From the NCBI GenBank assembly GCA_003601695.1, contig PIYH01000023.1:1-14842 (forward strand): a stretch of 14,842 bases of DNA. Reading direction: 5' to 3'. A model generated the notes under the pieces. It ran no database searches. It was given only the letters and a program-made list of their open reading frames with translations, and had not been told where the DNA came from. This document shows, piece by piece, positions 7,417-14,062 of this stretch. The first letter of the stretch is position 1, and every line of letters starts with the position of its first letter. The position numbers and the translations under genes were made by a program. The DNA is from Candidatus Bathyarchaeota archaeon (lineage in GTDB: Archaea > Thermoproteota > Bathyarchaeia > Bathyarchaeales > DTEX01).

Positions 7417-7725
7417 TTACTTGAGACCAAAAATAGTCTTGTGACGCTTAATTGCATCTCGTATGATGTTTGAAACGATTCCTATGTGATGCAATTTCAT
7501 AGTTCTAGTTCTCCAAATAGAGAATAAATCTCGATTATCCTCTTCGGAATTAATTATATACCTTATCTTATAATGATTGATGCTTTTGGAATAGTATTGT
7601 TCAACGTATGGATCGATGCGGTGACATATTGCTTAGTAAAAAACTGAAGCCATAATATTGCTATGCGAATCTATTAGATCATTCTCGCCACATATCTGTC
7701 TAAGTATGTTGACATCTGAAATCAC
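7417..7725 (-). pseudogene. Unrecognised gene interrupted by a stop codon
   Basis: A minus-strand frame of 103 codons begins at GTG 7725, with GGAG 7 nt upstream (complement of 7733-7736). It is open to TAA 7417-7419, except for one in-frame TAA at codon 31 (7633-7635). The part before the stop reads ISDVNILRQICGEND and so on. The part after it is protein-like, for example IDPYVEQYYSKSINHYKIRY, SEEDNRDLFSIWRTRTM and IRDAIKRHKTIFGLK, with many charged residues and no further stop. It lies 18 nt after the DUF5615 gene on the same strand, so the two were probably one transcript. I do not recognise the family. A true point-mutation pseudogene, a sequencing error beside the T/A run, or two short genes are all possible. 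Confidence 0.45.
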
Positions 7726-7743
7726 GGATATTCTCCTTCAGGT

Positions 7744-8025
7744 TTAAGGAGCGATGTTGGGATACTTCTCTCTGATCTTTTCATTGGTCATCTTCGCTAT
7801 CAATTCATTAGATATTAACACATATTTTACACCTGAAAGCTCAGCTAACTCTGCTGGTTTCTGATCTCGAGTTACAAGCAGCAGATCGTGATTCTTAGCA
7901 TACTTTACGACATCTATATCTTTAGCTCCCTGCAAACCTATATCTTGAACTGTCAGCACTTTCCAGCCTAGAATCTCAAAGTATTCTTTTAAACCAGCAT
8001 ACATTTCATCAAGCAGAAGCTTCAT
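7744..8025 (-). CDS. DUF5615 PIN-like protein
   Basis: This 93-residue protein matches the small PIN-like DUF5615 family, thought to be nucleases related to VapC-type toxins. The expected acidic residues are present: D6 and E7 in LLLDEMY, D36 and D38 in the KDIDVVKYA helix, and D54 in the VTRD turn. The predicted alternation of strands and helices also fits. The ATG start is preceded by GAGG 8 nt upstream. The usual partner of such genes is a small DUF433-type DNA-binding antitoxin, and none is seen directly upstream; the downstream frame is the interrupted gene at 7417-7725. It could therefore be an orphan toxin, a housekeeping nuclease, or a remnant. The assignment is by motif recognition only; nuclease activity is not shown by the sequence. 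Confidence 0.75.
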   Translation of the reverse strand: MKLLLDEMYAGLKEYFEILGWKVLTVQDIGLQGAKDIDVVKYAKNHDLLLVTRDQKPAELAELSGVKYVLISNELIAKMTNEKIREKYPNIAP

Positions 8026-8150
8026 GACGATTCCTCAGAACATTAATTTCTTTCAAGTTAAATGAACTTTTTTGTAACGTGTTAATGGTAAATGCATGAC
8101 TATACGGTAATGACGAGATAAGAAGAAAATGCAATAAATAAGGAAACAGA

Positions 8151-8661
8151 TTATTCTTTGAGAAAGTTATCGATTACGCTGATTAGTATTTCGGCGATTC
8201 TAAAGTGAGACTTTGAGCCAGTGTTTTATTGTAAGTTATAATTCGTTAAATCTAAAGGGACTCTTACATGGAAATCTTCGAACAAGCGTTTCTTTACCTT
8301 TATCGCTCCTTGTGACATCGTCTCTTGCCTCTTCAATAGATATTCCTCTTCTCTCGGAGACATATTTCACTCTAAACTCGAAAGGAGCATTAAGGAATAT
8401 TTTTATTACGTCTTTCCTGTCGAGTAGCATGAATGCAGATCGACCTTCAACAATCACATTCTTGTTCTTTAGAATCTCCACAAGTTTATCTCGGATAACC
8501 CTGTCTATATCAATCTCGCCTGATCGGCTTAACGAACTGAGGTCTCCAAGAGAACTGAGAATGCGGCTGATGTTGAAGACTTCTAAGTTGAAAGTTAACG
8601 CTAGGATTTCCGCCACTTCGGTACGGCTAGACCCCAAATAGCCGCACAAAGCTATTTTCAA
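8151..8661 (-). pseudogene. Cytidylate-kinase-like gene, frameshifted
   Basis: The first 130 codons from TTG 8661 read as an archaeal CMP-kinase-like P-loop protein. They include CGYLGSSRTEVA at the nucleotide-binding loop, VIVEGR at 70-74, KIFLNAPFEFR and SERRGISIEEA. After RRF (around 8270-8285) this frame runs into 12 unrelated codons and stops at 8236. The next frame continues the family's C-terminus: VPLDLTNYNL, then a stop at 8226-8228, then NTG and AEILISVIDNFLKE to TAA 8151. The joined gene is about 170 codons, close to the usual 180. The P-loop lysine is replaced by Arg (SSRT instead of SGKT), so activity was doubtful even before the breaks. It follows the DUF401 gene by 50 nt on the same strand. 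A sequencing error could explain one break but less easily all of them. Confidence 0.75.
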
Positions 8662-8680
8662 ATTTTTTTCTTCCCGGTAT

Positions 8681-8692
8681 ACAAATATTTGT
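8681..8692. promoter_or_regulatory. Perfect 12-bp palindrome before the kinase relic
   Basis: ACAAATATTTGT is self-complementary and lies 20-31 bp upstream of the TTG start of the kinase-like gene, in the position of a TATA box on the minus strand. It may be a TATA element, an operator, or both. Confidence 0.35.
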
Positions 8693-8711
8693 TGGGGAGG
8701 AAAAATCTCCC

Positions 8712-9908
8712 TTAGGATACTGAGGAGACTTTACCCAGCATGTTTAGGGTAAGTAAGCCTATGAGAAAAGCGATTGTTACTGGAGGTGCGAGAACTCTTA
8801 TGTAATCTTTGAGCTCAACCTTTAACGAACTTATGGTTAGAGTAACGCAAGGATGCGTGGGCGCCATAACATAGCCCAGAAAAATCCCGAAGTATATCAA
8901 TGCGAAGACTAGAGGTGAAATAACGCCGAATTTCGCTAAATAAATCGGGAAGACTATTCCAGCTGGAGTGATTATTCTTCCAGTTATGAATCCAAGGATG
9001 AATCCTATGCTATATAGAATGCTGGGAGTCATGGGGATCATCTCTAATATTTCAAGCATACCAGATTTTTTGAAGACCTCGAGAAAGACTATGATTCCCA
9101 TAATCATAAAGGCGAAGCTCCAAGGTTTTGCTTCAATTGCTATTTTACGGAGCATCTTCAAGTCTGTTTTTCCAATCACTATGGCTAGAATAAAGCTAGC
9201 CGTAACCGCAGCTAGCGTTCCAATCTCCTTGAAGGGTAAGCTCACTAACTTTATGATTAAAATATTTAGTAGAGGGGCGATCAACAGGACAGATAGAGGG
9301 AGAAAAAGACCTTTAAGCGAGAAGTCACGTTCATACCTTATCTTTCCAGTCTCATCCCTTAGAAAGAAGAAGTATCCAAGAAGGATAGAGAAGACGAAGA
9401 TTACCATCAAATAGGAGAGAGGCTGGTAGAGCTCTATCTGTGCAGCTTCCGTAGAGATTATGTAATCTGCTGAGATTGGATATATCAAGAAGAGTATATG
9501 TCTAAACCATATGTTGACTCCGGCTTTCTTTTCTTTCGGTATGCTCCCCCCTGCTTTGTCCACGATTGGAACTGAAAGAAGCGCACCTCCAGGCATCGGA
9601 AGCAAACCTATAAGCGCTGGCGAAAGCATTAGGAAAGGCTTCTTTCCTATGCGCAGGTTACAGATTAACCTATCAATCTGTCCAGTTTCGTTTAGTATTC
9701 CTCCTATCAACGGAATCAAACCAATTATTAGAGCCAGCAATATAGTTGACGGATTGCATATGCAGGAAAAAATAGTGAGAGGCAGGCGGTTAGGAATAGT
9801 AAAGATTCCTAGGACGAAAGCTCCAAGAAACATAGCCAATCCAATATTCTTTTGAGAAAACAAAAGTAGACAAGCCATAGCCAAAAAGAAACCTATCCAT
9901 TCATTCAA
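8712..9908 (-). CDS. DUF401 family integral membrane protein
   Basis: This 398-residue protein is almost wholly hydrophobic, with about ten membrane spans broken by short charged loops. It resembles the archaeal DUF401 family of putative permeases. Notable conserved-looking stretches are LLPMPGGALLSVPIVDKAGG near residue 103, NIWFRHILFLIYPISADY near 131, and a matching second-half segment GRIITPAGIVFPIYLAKFG, which suggests two inverted halves as in ion-transporter superfamily proteins. The substrate is unknown. The start appears to be TTG 9908, because an in-frame TGA lies three codons upstream and GGAAGGATGATGAAG precedes it. The stop of the phosphatase gene is 35 nt upstream on the same strand, so the two probably share a transcript; the broken kinase follows. 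Confidence 0.8.
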   Translation of the reverse strand: MNEWIGFFLAMACLLLFSQKNIGLAMFLGAFVLGIFTIPNRLPLTIFSCICNPSTILLALIIGLIPLIGGILNETGQIDRLICNLRIGKKPFLMLSPALIGLLPMPGGALLSVPIVDKAGGSIPKEKKAGVNIWFRHILFLIYPISADYIISTEAAQIELYQPLSYLMVIFVFSILLGYFFFLRDETGKIRYERDFSLKGLFLPLSVLLIAPLLNILIIKLVSLPFKEIGTLAAVTASFILAIVIGKTDLKMLRKIAIEAKPWSFAFMIMGIIVFLEVFKKSGMLEILEMIPMTPSILYSIGFILGFITGRIITPAGIVFPIYLAKFGVISPLVFALIYFGIFLGYVMAPTHPCVTLTISSLKVELKDYIRVLAPPVTIAFLIGLLTLNMLGKVSSVS

Positions 9909-9943
9909 TGTTCTTCATCATCCTTCCTAGTCTTTCTAATCTC

Positions 9944-10870
9944 TCAGAATCTCCTGACAAACTCTTCAAGATCCCATGCAGAATCAAATCTCCGATTAAG
10001 ATCGAACATGAGATAGGCGCCGTGGAGATTATGATAAGGGAAGCCTTTCCTAGAGAATAACGTCAATATTCTTCCTTTATGGTTTATCTTATATCCATTA
10101 TTTGCCGGCTCATGGCCCCTAATCAAGAGTTTAACCCCTAGCATATTCAGGAATTTTGAGGTTACGTCCTCGCCGAAGAGCTTTCCAACCCCTCTAGGCG
10201 ATGGAAATGTTCCCCTTATGCCTTCTTCAGGATCGCTCCACAGAATCTCTTCTAAATGACTCTCGTAGGGATGCTTCTGGTAAGCATAGGCTAAATCCTC
10301 TATTCCCTTCGCCTCGCTTGGAACTCCCCCGTGAAGCATAAGGCACCTTCCATTGACTATCGCTGCGGTATGGAACTTTCGGAATAGATTGCTTAGCTTA
10401 TCATATATTTCACGCCAATCACTCCCAAATCTCATTTGTAAGTGATTGGGTAGGTCATGGGGATAAGCTAATAGGTCAGTGGGTCCCTCATGATTTCCTT
10501 GAAGAAGCAGAACTCTTTCTGGAAAGAGAGTTTTCAGACTTAAAACGACATAGTAAACTTCGGGGGAACGTAATCCTCTATCCCCATAGTCTCCGAGAAA
10601 AATCACGTATGCATCTTTTTTGCTTTGAGCTTTACGCAAAAATCCTGAATTCTTTAAGATAAATTCTAAACTTGCGAGGTCTCCATGAATATCTCCAATT
10701 ATTATCGCTTCTCCCTTCAGAGGCAACTGAACAAGTCTTCCAGTGACATTTAGCCCTCTTAAACCTCTCAACTCGTCTGAGACTATTCGATCAGCTTTAT
10801 CTATGACCTTAAGAAAATCCTCCGAAGACGCGTGGATGGATTCTCTAATTATAACTTCGAGTTCTCTCAT
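9944..10870 (-). CDS. PPP-family serine/threonine phosphatase
   Basis: This 308-residue metallophosphoesterase carries the full set of PPP signatures in order: GDIHG (59-63), GDYGDRG (93-99), GNHE (125-128), HGG (180-182), WSDP (211-214), SPRGVGKLFG (224-233) and RGHE (251-254). These supply the two-metal site (Asp, His, Asn, His) and the phosphate-binding arginines. The family removes phosphate from Ser/Thr residues in proteins and acts in the cytosol. The length is normal for an archaeal PP1/PP2A-like enzyme. ATG 10870 is preceded 5 nt upstream by GAGGT. The gene is divergent from the FrhB-like gene and probably heads an operon with DUF401. A diadenosine tetraphosphatase role (ApaH-like) is less likely because WSDP and SPRG match PPP enzymes. 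The protein substrate is unknown. Confidence 0.93.
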   Translation of the reverse strand: MRELEVIIRESIHASSEDFLKVIDKADRIVSDELRGLRGLNVTGRLVQLPLKGEAIIIGDIHGDLASLEFILKNSGFLRKAQSKKDAYVIFLGDYGDRGLRSPEVYYVVLSLKTLFPERVLLLQGNHEGPTDLLAYPHDLPNHLQMRFGSDWREIYDKLSNLFRKFHTAAIVNGRCLMLHGGVPSEAKGIEDLAYAYQKHPYESHLEEILWSDPEEGIRGTFPSPRGVGKLFGEDVTSKFLNMLGVKLLIRGHEPANNGYKINHKGRILTLFSRKGFPYHNLHGAYLMFDLNRRFDSAWDLEEFVRRF

Positions 10871-10896
10871 TTAGACCTCTGCTTCGAAATGAAAAT

Positions 10897-10912
10897 AAAC
10901 AAATATAAGTCT
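10897..10912. promoter_or_regulatory. Shared TATA box of a divergent promoter
   Basis: The short spacer between the two divergent genes (10871-10929) contains one obvious TATA element, AAATATAAG (10901-10909). It reads CTTATATTT on the other strand. Centre to ATG 10930 is about 26 nt, so the FrhB-like mRNA may be leaderless. Centre to ATG 10870 is about 34 nt, leaving room for the GAGGT site. A TTTATTTTC box a few bases away is an alternative for the minus strand. Confidence 0.5.
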
Positions 10913-10929
10913 GTCGCTCAGTATGATGG

Positions 10930-11967
10930 ATGCGCGCCTTGGTAAAGAAAGGATTTAAAGAATCGCTTGGAAGATATATTATTCCCTCGCTCTGTATAGG
11001 CTGTGCAGCTTGCGTAGCAGTTTGTCCAGTTGAATGCTTAAGTTACGTTGATGGAAAACCCATCCTATCAGGGAAATGTATTTCATGTGGGATATGCTCT
11101 AGTGTGTGTCCAAGGTATAGATCGCCAGTTAGAGAGATGGAAAAAGCCTTTTTTGGACGAGAGAGGAAAATAGATGAGGAATTCGGCACTTATAGACGCA
11201 TCGTCATCGCACGAACGAGAAATGATGATATACGAAGAGTCTGTCAAGATGGAGGCGTAGTCACCTCACTGCTTCTCTATGCCTTTGAGGAGGGAATTAT
11301 TGATGGAGCTATAGTATCTGGAAAAAATGGAGAATCACCTTTAAAGGCTCATCCGAAACTCGCCGAATCAGCTGAAGAGATCATTGAATCAGCGGGAACA
11401 AGATATACTTATTCGCCAAATATCCTCCTATTAAGAGACGCCGTTACCCATGGTAAAAAGAGTATAGGTTTCGTGGGAACTCCGTGCCAGATACAAGCTT
11501 TAAGAAAGATTCAAGCCACCCCGCTTAAATATGGAAGAATCGTGAACTTTGCCATTGGAGTTTTTTGTAGTGGATGCTTCTCCTATGATGGATTAGTTAA
11601 CAAGTTAATAAGGAAGAAGATGGGTATAAACCCAAAATATGTAGAAAAGGTGAATATTAAAGGAAAATTGATCGTGAAGATCCTAAATAATGAAACGAGA
11701 GATATCCCTCTTGAAGAGGCTAAGAGATATCTCTCTAGCTGCGTTTCCAGCTGCATGGACTTTTCAGCCGAGCTCGCCGATATATCAGCCGGCGGGCTGG
11801 GCTTGGAAGGATGGACTTTAACGATTTTGAGAAGCGAGAAGGGTGAGGATCTATTTGATGACGCAATGTCTAAAGGTATTCTTGAAGCTAAGCCAGTTAA
11901 CAAGAACTCTGATATTTGGAGACTATTAGTTAGGCTTTCTAGAAGAAAATATCGAGGAGTCATGTGA
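10930..11967 (+). CDS. FrhB-like ferredoxin/F420 oxidoreductase
   Basis: This 345-residue protein joins two ferredoxin-type [4Fe-4S] sites to the beta-subunit fold of coenzyme F420-reducing hydrogenase. Cys22, 25, 28, 32 (CIGCAACVAVCP) and Cys50, 53, 56, 60 (CISCGICSSVCP) are textbook cluster ligands. Then follow CQDGGVVTSLLLYAFEEG, a GTRYTYSPN segment, GTPCQIQALRK and VFCSGCFSY, all typical of the FrhB family. Such proteins carry flavin and pass electrons between F420H2 and ferredoxin or a partner enzyme. No other hydrogenase subunit is adjacent, so its partner is unknown; relatives also occur with glutamate-synthase-like, sulphite reductase and polysaccharide pyruvyl-transferase genes. Translation starts at ATG 10930 without a strong ribosome binding site. 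A hairpin lies right after the stop. Confidence 0.9.
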   Translation: MRALVKKGFKESLGRYIIPSLCIGCAACVAVCPVECLSYVDGKPILSGKCISCGICSSVCPRYRSPVREMEKAFFGRERKIDEEFGTYRRIVIARTRNDDIRRVCQDGGVVTSLLLYAFEEGIIDGAIVSGKNGESPLKAHPKLAESAEEIIESAGTRYTYSPNILLLRDAVTHGKKSIGFVGTPCQIQALRKIQATPLKYGRIVNFAIGVFCSGCFSYDGLVNKLIRKKMGINPKYVEKVNIKGKLIVKILNNETRDIPLEEAKRYLSSCVSSCMDFSAELADISAGGLGLEGWTLTILRSEKGEDLFDDAMSKGILEAKPVNKNSDIWRLLVRLSRRKYRGVM

Positions 11968-12030
11968 ATTATTACTCATTTTTGAGTAGAAACCCTTAAA
12001 TAGGTAAAAAGTCCACATGAGCAATAATTC
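11966..12030 (+). promoter_or_regulatory. Palindromes around the ECF gene promoter
   Basis: TACTCA-TTTT-TGAGTA (11973-11988) is a perfect 6-bp hairpin directly after the FrhB-like stop. The left arm also takes part in a larger inverted repeat: GAATTATTACTCAT (11966-11979) and ATGAGCAATAATTC (12017-12030) match at 13 of 14 positions. Between them lies the TATA-like CCCTTAAATA (11992-12001) of the next gene. The two pairings exclude each other. The element could be a terminator, an operator beside the TATA box, or a leader switch; only the repeats are seen directly. Confidence 0.5.
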
Positions 12031-12051
12031 TGCAAACGGAGAATTAACGTT

Positions 12052-12615
12052 ATGAACTCTAGAGAGATAGCCACACTATCAGTCTTTGCGGCACTTACGG
12101 TAGCCTTAAATCTAAGCCCATTTAAATTTCCATTTCCATATTTACCGTTTCTCTATTATCAAGTCTGGGAAATCCCCATAATCACAGCATTCGCACTTTA
12201 CGGACTAGTAATGGCCGTAGCCATCTCTATAATTAACACAATAACCCTGTTAGCTTTATTTCCTGGAGCTCTCCCAACAGGTCCACTCTACAATCTAGCC
12301 GCGATTCTCGGAACACTTCTAGGAGTCCATGTGGCCTACATACTCTTTGAGCGTCTTTCTCTAAAAAGGAACGTAACTTTAGGCGTGCTTGCCACCGGAT
12401 TCGGAGTTCTCTTTAGAGTCATAGTTATGCTTCTTGTTAATTGGACATTCATAAGGTACCCGCCCCCCATAGGCTTCGGCCTGACTAATGAAGAAATACT
12501 CATAATACTTCCCTTCGTTGCATTCTTTAACGCCACACTTGCCTTATACACAATCCCCGCTGGATACATGCTTGCCAGAGCCATAAGTTCCAGAATTAAA
12601 TTGTGGAGCCCTTAG
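12052..12615 (+). CDS. ECF transporter S component-like membrane protein
   Basis: This 187-residue membrane protein has five or six hydrophobic spans and the look of a substrate-specific S subunit of an energy-coupling-factor vitamin transporter: short length, small loops, and an early helix beginning ATLSVFAALTVALNL. The region FPGALPTGPLYNLAAILGTL is a Gly/Pro-rich loop and helix typical of the family. The energising subunits (EcfA, EcfT) are not in view, and the ligand cannot be read from the sequence; a cofactor or vitamin is usual. GGAG (12038-12041) lies 10 nt before ATG. Its stop overlaps the stop of mch on the other strand by four bases (12612-12615), so the two converge. An alternative is another small integral membrane family, but ECF-S is the best fit. 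Confidence 0.7.
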   Translation: MNSREIATLSVFAALTVALNLSPFKFPFPYLPFLYYQVWEIPIITAFALYGLVMAVAISIINTITLLALFPGALPTGPLYNLAAILGTLLGVHVAYILFERLSLKRNVTLGVLATGFGVLFRVIVMLLVNWTFIRYPPPIGFGLTNEEILIILPFVAFFNATLALYTIPAGYMLARAISSRIKLWSP

Positions 12616-13574
12616 GCAATTATGGATTTCATAAGCATTTTTTGATTCACTTCACCTACGGTAAAGACCTTGCCAGTTTTCAGGTTATTTATTACAATCT
12701 TAGCTGGGGCGAATATTTTTGGGTCAATGCGGTAAAAGTCCATTCCCGCTTCTTTGAATATCTGAGAGAATAATTGACCGTAATGCTTAGATGAGGAAGA
12801 AACGGCTTTAGGGATTATCTCCTCAAGAACTTTATTATCTTCACAGATCACGTTGTAATAGGCTGATCCGCCATAGAGGATAGCATCGTTTGATCTGCCC
12901 ATGGACTCAGCATAATCTGGATGAGGAGGAAGCACAGGAGCGCATCCCCATGCCTCCTTAATCATTCTAGGATCGAATCCAAGTTCCATGAGCCTGTAAA
13001 CTCCGGTCTCCGCTGTTCTTCCAGCGATCTGAACAAATCCCGCAATTGATGACGTTGGAACCAATATTATAGATAGATTTCTAGGGGAGACTCCGCATTC
13101 CTCGGCGATGAGTGACACGGCTCTTTCGGGAGGAGGCTGAGACGCTTCAAGGACTATAGCTGCCTCGTCACTTTCATCCATATAACCTATCTTCTCATAA
13201 ATAGACCGCGGCTTTAGAGCTAAGGCACGGGCTGGACCTGATCCCATCGCAACATAATTATCAGTCTCTACACGCCAGCCAGCAAGTTGAGATCCTAAAG
13301 CTGAGACTGCAGGATAATTTGTATATGTTGAGACTGCGGGTAGGTGAATACCTTCAATACACATGTAGCTTAATGAGGCTTTGCCCAGCCCTCCCATGCA
13401 TATCTCCGTTATTATTTTCCCCGCAATGTAGCTGCCAGGAGCTTTAATCCCAGCGTCTATGAATACGGCTCCGGATCTTGTTTCGCTGATCTTCACACCA
13501 TACCTCCAAGGCTGGCTACATAGGTTTTTTACTAGCTTTAAGGCCTCCTTATTCACGCTTATTTTTTCTTCCAT
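12612..13574 (-). CDS. mch: Methenyltetrahydromethanopterin cyclohydrolase
   Basis: Mch catalyses the reversible interconversion of 5,10-methenyl-H4MPT and 5-formyl-H4MPT, a step of the archaeal C1 pathway (methanogenesis or the reductive acetyl-CoA pathway). The 320-residue protein has the family's length and conserved blocks: ITEICMGGLGKA, YPAVSALGSQLAGW, MGSGPARAL, IVLEASQPPPE, VQIAGRTAETGVYRL and APAKIVINN. The RxxE pair within GRTAET (R186 and E189) corresponds to the catalytic Arg and Glu known in the family. Two TTG codons precede ATG 13574 in frame, but ATG is the more likely start. No clear ribosome binding site is seen; a TATA-like CTTATGATAG on the minus strand (about 13600-13609) would give a nearly leaderless mRNA. 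It is convergent with the ECF gene and stands alone, as mch often does. Confidence 0.95.
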   Translation of the reverse strand: MEEKISVNKEALKLVKNLCSQPWRYGVKISETRSGAVFIDAGIKAPGSYIAGKIITEICMGGLGKASLSYMCIEGIHLPAVSTYTNYPAVSALGSQLAGWRVETDNYVAMGSGPARALALKPRSIYEKIGYMDESDEAAIVLEASQPPPERAVSLIAEECGVSPRNLSIILVPTSSIAGFVQIAGRTAETGVYRLMELGFDPRMIKEAWGCAPVLPPHPDYAESMGRSNDAILYGGSAYYNVICEDNKVLEEIIPKAVSSSSKHYGQLFSQIFKEAGMDFYRIDPKIFAPAKIVINNLKTGKVFTVGEVNQKMLMKSIIA

Positions 13575-13849
13575 CAACAATACGCCTACAACATCTATCT
13601 ATCATAAGGTCTTAAGTGTAAGTTCTATTTTATGTATGATCTGCATCATTAACGGGATCATAGACAAGTCTTTTATAAGCAGGTTCATGGTCATGTATCT
13701 GGTTTCAATGATATAACTGTAATTGTAAAGCGTAGTTATATCTGATCTTGTGCAATAAACCTTGCGGCTCCAATGAATATCCGCGCAGTAATGCATAATT
13801 TAGATATAATACACTTAAGAGGTAGTTGCGCTTGCTGGAGGGCGGCGCT
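13575..13849. other. Intergenic region with inverted repeats
   Basis: No convincing gene lies between mch and the possible small peptide gene. GATATAACT (13710-13718) and AGTTATATC (13734-13742) form a perfect 9-bp inverted repeat with a 15-nt spacer. ATGAT-CTGC-ATCAT (13636-13649) is a smaller one nearer the mch start. The TATA-like TAGATATAATAC (13801-13812) leads toward the plus strand. No RNA gene could be folded. Confidence 0.4.
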
Positions 13850-14062
13850 ATGTCGCCTCTATTCACTTTAATGACAGTAAATTTGGGATACGTTTTCGAC
13901 GGCTTAACATTCTATATAGTCTTCTCATTTCTTCTACTCCGCGGAGCGGGTGTGATGAATGTTGATACATTGATTCATTGTCTTGGTTTTTCGCAGTATT
14001 TACTTCTGAGATCTTCCATTACCTCTGAGACTTCATCCAGCCGCTCCAAGTTCTCATCATGA
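13850..14062 (+). CDS. Possible small hydrophobic protein
   Basis: A 70-residue frame has the signs of a real start: TATA-like TAGATATAATAC at 13801-13812, then GGAGGG (13837-13842) spaced 7 nt before ATG. The first 42 residues are mostly hydrophobic and include a likely membrane helix (GLTFYIVFSFLLLRGAG). From codon 43 onward the frame runs antisense through the 3' end of the luciferase-like gene, and its tail is Ser-rich, as expected of a shadow frame. A real short membrane peptide, the remnant of a longer gene, or chance are all possible. I do not recognise a family. Confidence 0.28.
   Translation: MSPLFTLMTVNLGYVFDGLTFYIVFSFLLLRGAGVMNVDTLIHCLGFSQYLLLRSSITSETSSSRSKFSS

Noticed and set aside
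8213..8641. 142-codon plus-strand frame opposite the kinase-like gene
   Set aside because: It is antisense to recognisable CMP kinase motifs, and its Ser/Leu-rich composition is typical of a shadow frame.
8968..9855. Plus-strand frames at 8968-9414 and 9511-9855
   Set aside because: Both lie antisense to the DUF401 membrane gene and show no family features.
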